Source: Candidatus Nanosynbacter sp. TM7-087 (GTDB lineage Bacteria; Patescibacteriota; Saccharimonadia; Saccharimonadales; Saccharimonadaceae). From it: a stretch of DNA of 64,000 bases. How positions within the stretch are numbered: position 1 is the first letter of the stretch; the number at the start of each line of letters is the position of its first letter. The position numbers and the translations under genes are program-made. A model generated the notes under the pieces. It did not search any database, was not told the DNA's origin, and worked only from the letters and a program-made list of their open reading frames with translations. The stretch lies in the NCBI RefSeq assembly GCF_022828365.1, contig NZ_JAJQJU010000001.1, forward strand, positions 1-64,000. Reading direction: 5' to 3'. Shown in pieces: positions 60,450 to 64,000 of this stretch.

Positions 60450-60827
60450 ATGAAAGACACTATAAAGAAATCGATAAAAATTGTTTTTAGCGACAGGACT
60501 GTGGCAACTCTTTTGATCGTTAACGTTGTTGTTGCTATTGTTATATCTATATTTTTAGGATCATCAATAAAACATAGCGAGGCTCAGGTTATTACGCGCT
60601 ACACTACGTATGGTGATGCGAATTTTTATAGGAGCCACTGGTCTAGTCTATTTAGCTATTTTGCTTTGGCGTTTATGATAGTTTTTGGTCACTCTGCACT
60701 AAGTGTCAAGTTAATTTCACTAGAGAAACGAAGCTTGGCTATATTTATTTTATGGTTGACGTTGGGTATTTTAGCTATTTTAGCTATTTTAGCCTATTCT
60801 ATAATTAAAATTGCATCGATAGGATAA
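60450..60827 (+). CDS. Three-span membrane protein, unknown
   Basis: 125 residues with spans at about 19-36, 66-86 and 97-120. The last span contains ILAILAILAY encoded by three exact 9-base repeats (60767-60793). No ribosome binding site; ATG is 4 bases after the tRNA-Thr CCA. Followed after 3 bases by the glycosyltransferase, so probably its partner. Confidence 0.72.
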   Translation: MKDTIKKSIKIVFSDRTVATLLIVNVVVAIVISIFLGSSIKHSEAQVITRYTTYGDANFYRSHWSSLFSYFALAFMIVFGHSALSVKLISLEKRSLAIFILWLTLGILAILAILAYSIIKIASIG

Positions 60828-60830
60828 TAT

Positions 60831-62519
60831 ATGGACATTGAAATCCCACTTGGTAAACGAACAAAAAAATATCGTTTTCTTGAGATGCTTCCTGGGATAT
60901 TGAGCTACGGAGCTATTATTCTTTTGGTTATTTTGTCTATTTTAAGTCCTGTTCTGGCGTCAATTTATTTACTGTCTATAATCCTAGCCGCGTTTGTGAA
61001 AGCCATAGCAATTAGCTATAGGGTAATTAGTGGTTATAGTAATATGGAAAAAGCGTCGAGAGTCGACTGGAATGGTCGATTGTCTGATTTGGAAGATCCG
61101 AAAGAAGCATACTCTAGACTGAGAGATAACCAATCTAAGGAGTTGTTATATCAACAACATGTAGACAGGCTAAGATTTATGTCTGCTGCGGAAGATGGGT
61201 ACTATCCTAAACCGAGTAATATTTACAATGCTCTTATTATGCCTGCGTATAACGAGAGTATAGAGGTGATTGAGCCTGCTCTCAAATCAGTTTTAGATAC
61301 AACATATGATAAGAAGCGTCTGATTGTGGTTTTTGCATACGAAGAGCGTGGTGGTGTTGATATTGATACAACAGCTAAAATACTGAAAAAGAAATACGGC
61401 AAGTACTTTCATTCTTTCCATATTGTAAAACATCCGAAAGACCTACCAAATGAGGTAGTTGGTAAGGGCGGAAACATCACGTATGCAGGCAAGTGGCTGG
61501 AGCAATATTTACAACAGGAAGAAATAGCCTTTTCTGATGTTATTGTTACAACGATGGACTGTGATAATAAGCCGCATAAGTATTACTTTGACTATGTGAC
61601 GTACGAATATATTGTTCACGAAGATAGAAAGCACTTATCGTTTCAGCCAATATGTTTGTTTACTAATAATATATGGGATGTTCCTGCACCGATGCGAGTA
61701 GTGGCAACAGGGAACTCATTCTGGAATATTATTAGCTCCATGCGCCCATATTCTTTGCGTAACTTTGCGTCACATTCGCAACCAATGAATGCTCTCGTTG
61801 AGATGAACTTTTGGAGTACGCGAACAATTGTTGAAGATGGTCATCAGTATTGGAGGAGCTATTTCTATTTCGATGGTAATTATGAGGTTGTTCCAATTTT
61901 TGTACCAATTTATCAGGATGCGGTATTGTCTAATGGATATAAAAAGACACTGAAGGCTCAGTTTGTTCAGTTGCGTCGTTGGAGCTACGGGGCTTCAGAT
62001 GTGGCATACGTTGGCAATAACGTATTCAGTAAAAATAGAACAGTAAAATTTTGGCCTAGTCTAGCCAGGTTTATAAGGTTGTTAGATGGACATGTAACAC
62101 AGGCTTGTATTGCCCTAATTGTTGCTTTTGGCGGGTGGGCGCCGCTTGTGCTGAATGGTGAGGCTGCTCGTAGTGTTGCCGCACATCAACTGCCGGATAC
62201 GGTTAGCTTAATACAACAGATAGCTATGGTGGGTATTCTGGTTTCAATTTTCGTATCATTTAAACTTCTGCCTCCGCGCCCAGAAAGATATAAAAAGAGT
62301 AGGAATGTATTAATGGTCCTGCAATGGGCTCTGATGCCTGTAATTGCTATAGTATACAGTTCAATGGCCTCGTATAATGCCCAGACTCATCTTTTGTTTG
62401 GTAAATATCTTGATAAGTTTGACGTGACAGAGAAGACTACTGTAGAGATGAATGATCAGAGCCGTGCTCAGAATAAGAAAAAGAGGGACGACCGCGACGC
62501 TTTTTCCTCTGGGGAGTAA
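60831..62519 (+). CDS. Membrane glycosyltransferase, GT2-like
   Basis: 562 residues. Two N-terminal spans, a GT-A domain (YNALIMPAYNESIEVIEPALKSVL; VTTMDCDNKPH as DxD region; ATGNSFWNIISS; IVEDGHQYWR; QLRRWSYGASD as QxxRW-like) and at least three C-terminal spans, the arrangement of processive synthases. It would build a cell-surface polysaccharide; sugar unknown. Its last 27 codons overlap nrdR on the other strand by 83 bases. Confidence 0.85.
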   Translation: MDIEIPLGKRTKKYRFLEMLPGILSYGAIILLVILSILSPVLASIYLLSIILAAFVKAIAISYRVISGYSNMEKASRVDWNGRLSDLEDPKEAYSRLRDNQSKELLYQQHVDRLRFMSAAEDGYYPKPSNIYNALIMPAYNESIEVIEPALKSVLDTTYDKKRLIVVFAYEERGGVDIDTTAKILKKKYGKYFHSFHIVKHPKDLPNEVVGKGGNITYAGKWLEQYLQQEEIAFSDVIVTTMDCDNKPHKYYFDYVTYEYIVHEDRKHLSFQPICLFTNNIWDVPAPMRVVATGNSFWNIISSMRPYSLRNFASHSQPMNALVEMNFWSTRTIVEDGHQYWRSYFYFDGNYEVVPIFVPIYQDAVLSNGYKKTLKAQFVQLRRWSYGASDVAYVGNNVFSKNRTVKFWPSLARFIRLLDGHVTQACIALIVAFGGWAPLVLNGEAARSVAAHQLPDTVSLIQQIAMVGILVSIFVSFKLLPPRPERYKKSRNVLMVLQWALMPVIAIVYSSMASYNAQTHLLFGKYLDKFDVTEKTTVEMNDQSRAQNKKKRDDRDAFSSGE

Positions 62520-62922
62520 TAAGATCATGTTGTGCTGCGTATTGCAGTGCGGCTATTTGGTCGAAATTCTGTAATGTTAAGTGGGTTATTTCGGCGATGT
62601 GTTGTGATGATATAGTGGGTTTGTTTTGTAAAAGTATCAACTTATCTTGTATAGTATTGGCCAAGTCGTAGCTATATGAGCCTGCTAATTTTTCGTTATG
62701 ATTAAAACTTCGTGCAATGCTAAGTATTAGTTTTCCTATAGAAAAATTATTTTTCTTGCCATCTTGTGATGTGACAACGAGGGAAATCGCAGGCTTTTCG
62801 TAGGTTGTAAAAGAATAACCGCATTGGTCGCACATATGTCTACGCCAGGTTATTGGGTATTTTTTATTTTGACGAGAATTTGTTACGTGGGTTTTTTCGT
62901 GAAAACATTTTATGCATATCAT
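62437..62922 (-). CDS. nrdR: NrdR-type transcriptional repressor
   Basis: 161 residues. The zinc ribbon MICIKC...MCDQCGYSFTTYEKP is the NrdR N-terminal module, and the following part (LVVTSQDGKKNNFSIGKLILSIARSF...) is a divergent ATP cone in which the usual KRDG is SQDG. NrdR senses ATP/dATP and represses RNR genes at paired boxes; such boxes are seen at 717-766 and 4664-4709. The extra basic, serine-rich end (about 25 residues) overlaps the glycosyltransferase gene. Confidence 0.9.
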   Translation of the reverse strand: MICIKCFHEKTHVTNSRQNKKYPITWRRHMCDQCGYSFTTYEKPAISLVVTSQDGKKNNFSIGKLILSIARSFNHNEKLAGSYSYDLANTIQDKLILLQNKPTISSQHIAEITHLTLQNFDQIAALQYAAQHDLITPQRKKRRGRPSFSYSEHGSDHSSLQ

Positions 62923-62981
62923 ATCAATATATTGACATACAACTATAAAAAAATCCAGTGGAAAAGTGCTGTGTAAAATAA

Positions 62982-63007
62982 AAATCGCCTCATTATAGAG
63001 GCGATTT
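62982..63007 (-). terminator. Intrinsic terminator (reverse strand)
   Basis: AAATCGCCTC (62982-62991) pairs perfectly with GAGGCGATTT (62998-63007), loop of 6. On the reverse strand it is followed by TTTTTATTTT. It ends the small gene at 63026-63151. Confidence 0.85.
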
Positions 63008-63025
63008 CTCTGTGGGTCTGGAAAC

Positions 63026-63151
63026 TTAATTAAGTATAGATCTTTCTTCGTTGATTTTCTTGTTATATTCGTAGTGAATTTTTGCCTTGCTCAATAAAGA
63101 ACAATGTTGTGGCTTTTTTGTGTCTAAACGAGGTGAGTCATGCTTACTCAT
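63026..63151 (-). CDS. Leaderless small protein, 41 residues
   Basis: On the reverse strand ATG 63151 lies 7 bases after TAGAAT with TTGACT 17 bases further up, and the frame ends in TAA 25 bases before a perfect terminator: a complete one-gene unit. The product (MSKHDSPRLDTKKPQHCSLL...) is basic with one cysteine and no membrane segment. No family recognised. Confidence 0.6.
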   Translation of the reverse strand: MSKHDSPRLDTKKPQHCSLLSKAKIHYEYNKKINEERSILN

Positions 63152-63158
63152 GCTTTAA

Positions 63159-63187
63159 ATTCTAACATACTTATTGAATAAAGTCAA
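63159..63187 (-). promoter_or_regulatory. Promoter TTGACT-17-TAGAAT (reverse strand)
   Basis: -35 is the complement of 63182-63187 and -10 of 63159-63164; exact 17-base spacer. Confidence 0.8.
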
Positions 63188-63248
63188 GGTACACACGGAA
63201 AACATGTAGGCTTGATTATTTTTCGTTGCATTAACTAATTCTATTTAT

Positions 63249-63281
63249 AAAAAGCCCCGTCTACTATCGACGAGGCTTATG
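63249..63281 (-). terminator. Terminator downstream of the tRNA-Val fragment
   Basis: AAGCC-CCGTC and GACGA-GGCTT form a 10-pair stem with one mismatch; on the reverse strand GGGGCTTTTTAT follows. It fits the original end of a tRNA-Val transcript. Confidence 0.75.
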
Positions 63282-63290
63282 TGTCGTATC

Positions 63291-63346
63291 TGGTGGGCAA
63301 TAGAGGATTCGAACCTCTCACCTCTTCAACGTCAATGGAATACTCT
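63291..63346 (-). other. tRNA-Val (GAC) 3' fragment, putative attachment site
   Basis: On the reverse strand this segment gives the end of the D stem (AGAG), an anticodon arm with GAC, a variable loop, a perfect T arm (AGAGG-TTCGAAT-CCTCT), acceptor strand ATTGCCC, discriminator A and CCA. The 5' half (a GGGCAAT strand and D arm) is absent upstream. With a tyrosine recombinase next to it, this is the usual form of the distal att site of an element inserted in a tRNA gene. Confidence 0.75.
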
Positions 63347-63380
63347 GTAAAAGTTACTAACTACATATATAATAACACAT

Positions 63381-63980
63381 TTAAGTCATAACTGAATCAT
63401 AAATATGTTGTAATTTTGTATTAGTATAATGTGTATAAATACGTGTTGTATCTAGACTCTGATGACCCAGCAAATCCGAAATATAGCATAATTCAATACC
63501 TTTATCTAAAAGCATTGTAGCAAACGAATGGCGAATAGTATGAGGGGTTACATTAATAAAGTCTGAATTATCGCAAATAGATTCAAATATACGACGAACG
63601 CCACCAGTAGTAAGACGAGATCGAGCGCCTTGATGAGAAATAAAGAGGGCAGAGTTGTCATCAGTGCGACAAGCTAAATAATTATTTATAGCGTCTTCAG
63701 TAGCTTCATCAATAAAAACGACACGAGGGTTCTTACTCTTTCCAATAACCGTAAATTTACGATGACGAATACTATTGCGATTCAAGGATACTAACTCAGA
63801 AACACGAATACCCGATGCGGCCAACAAACGCAATATTGCAATGTTGCGCAATCGATTCATAGATCCATATCCTCTACATTGACGAGAGGCAACAGAAATA
63901 AAATCCTCAATCTCCTCTGGTAATAAGTATTGAATAATGTACTTCTCGCGCTTAGGAACAACTAATTCTTCATAATCCAT
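63381..63980 (-). CDS. Tyrosine recombinase/integrase (possibly cut by window edge)
   Basis: 199 residues from ATG 63980, all catalytic domain: Arg in [14 protein letters not shown], Lys in [21 protein letters not shown] and [15 protein letters not shown] with the Tyr nucleophile. The N-terminal DNA-binding domain is absent, but the frame stays open to base 64000, so the true start may lie outside; a Shine-Dalgarno-like AGGAGAGG lies 11-18 bases before ATG. It is more A/T-rich than the other Xer and sits beside a tRNA fragment, so an element integrase is likely. Confidence 0.85.
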   Translation of the reverse strand: MDYEELVVPKREKYIIQYLLPEEIEDFISVASRQCRGYGSMNRLRNIAILRLLAASGIRVSELVSLNRNSIRHRKFTVIGKSKNPRVVFIDEATEDAINNYLACRTDDNSALFISHQGARSRLTTGGVRRIFESICDNSDFINVTPHTIRHSFATMLLDKGIELCYISDLLGHQSLDTTRIYTHYTNTKLQHIYDSVMT

Positions 63981-64000
63981 AACATCAAATCCTCTCCTTG

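Noticed and set aside
62940..63380. CRISPR-like or repeat array in the intergenic region
   Set aside because: No repeated unit is present; the region is explained by two terminators, a small gene and a tRNA fragment.
63291..63380. Intact tRNA-Val gene
   Set aside because: No 5' acceptor strand GGGCAAT or D arm can be placed upstream on the reverse strand, so only a fragment is supported.
1..64000. Alternative genetic code with TGA as glycine
   Set aside because: TGA ends dnaG, mutM, pilM and pilO at the expected positions and does not occur inside conserved genes.

Overview
The window reads as a stretch of a small bacterial genome from the Candidatus Saccharibacteria (TM7) or a closely related lineage of the Candidate Phyla Radiation. 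This rests on gene content and style: a type IV pilus operon with no outer-membrane secretin, sortase, RNase J plus PNPase, FtsK, an 80-codon-scale set of core genes packed with 1-17 base overlaps, moderate GC, many start codons sitting directly behind a TATAAT box, and exported proteins with the ELPPRY-type ending. TGA is used as an ordinary stop (for example dnaG, mutM and pilM), so the code is standard, which argues against Gracilibacteria/Absconditabacteria. No rRNA is present, so the lineage call is an inference.

Layout. 1-0.6 kb: a truncated ABC ATPase and tRNA-Ser. 0.64-4.9 kb: a ribonucleotide reductase module (nrdA, nrdB of class Ic type, a PNPOx-like split-barrel protein, and a separate small peptide ending in CDGCE), with paired NrdR-box-like palindromes before nrdA and before the small peptide. 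The NrdR repressor itself is encoded at 62.4-62.9 kb. 4.9-14.5 kb: unknown proteins, argS, mscL, pyrH, a DExH helicase, orn. 14.5-24.5 kb: replication, repair and transcription genes (dnaG-rpoD, polA, mutM, holA, an AlkD/AlkC-like HEAT protein) and rpsT. 24.6-42.7 kb: truB, rpsO, sortase, pnp, family-4 UDG, an Rrf2 regulator with a YhgE/Pip membrane protein, RNase J, ftsK, rpsF-ssb-rpsR, efp, tlyA, ychF. 42.7-57.2 kb: a 989-residue exported protein followed by the type IV pilus operon pilMNO-x-pilB-pilT-pilC-pilin-pilD and four minor pilins. 57.2-64 kb: a Xer recombinase, ndk, tRNA-Arg and tRNA-Thr each fused almost directly to a membrane-protein gene, a GT2-like glycosyltransferase, nrdR, a tiny leaderless gene, then a tRNA-Val 3' fragment next to a second tyrosine recombinase, which looks like the edge of an integrated element.

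The strongest candidate for something undescribed is the RNR module. NrdA keeps every active-site residue but has lost the C-terminal redox cysteine pair, and a 57-residue NrdR-box-controlled peptide 1.46 kb downstream ends exactly as NrdA tails normally end (CxxC plus one residue). This suggests an RNR whose redox tail is supplied in trans. A second theme is metal-site loss: DnaG, family-4 UDG and PilB all lack the cysteines of their usual zinc or iron-sulphur sites. A third is pervasive leaderless transcription, including mRNAs that appear to be released from tRNA precursors.
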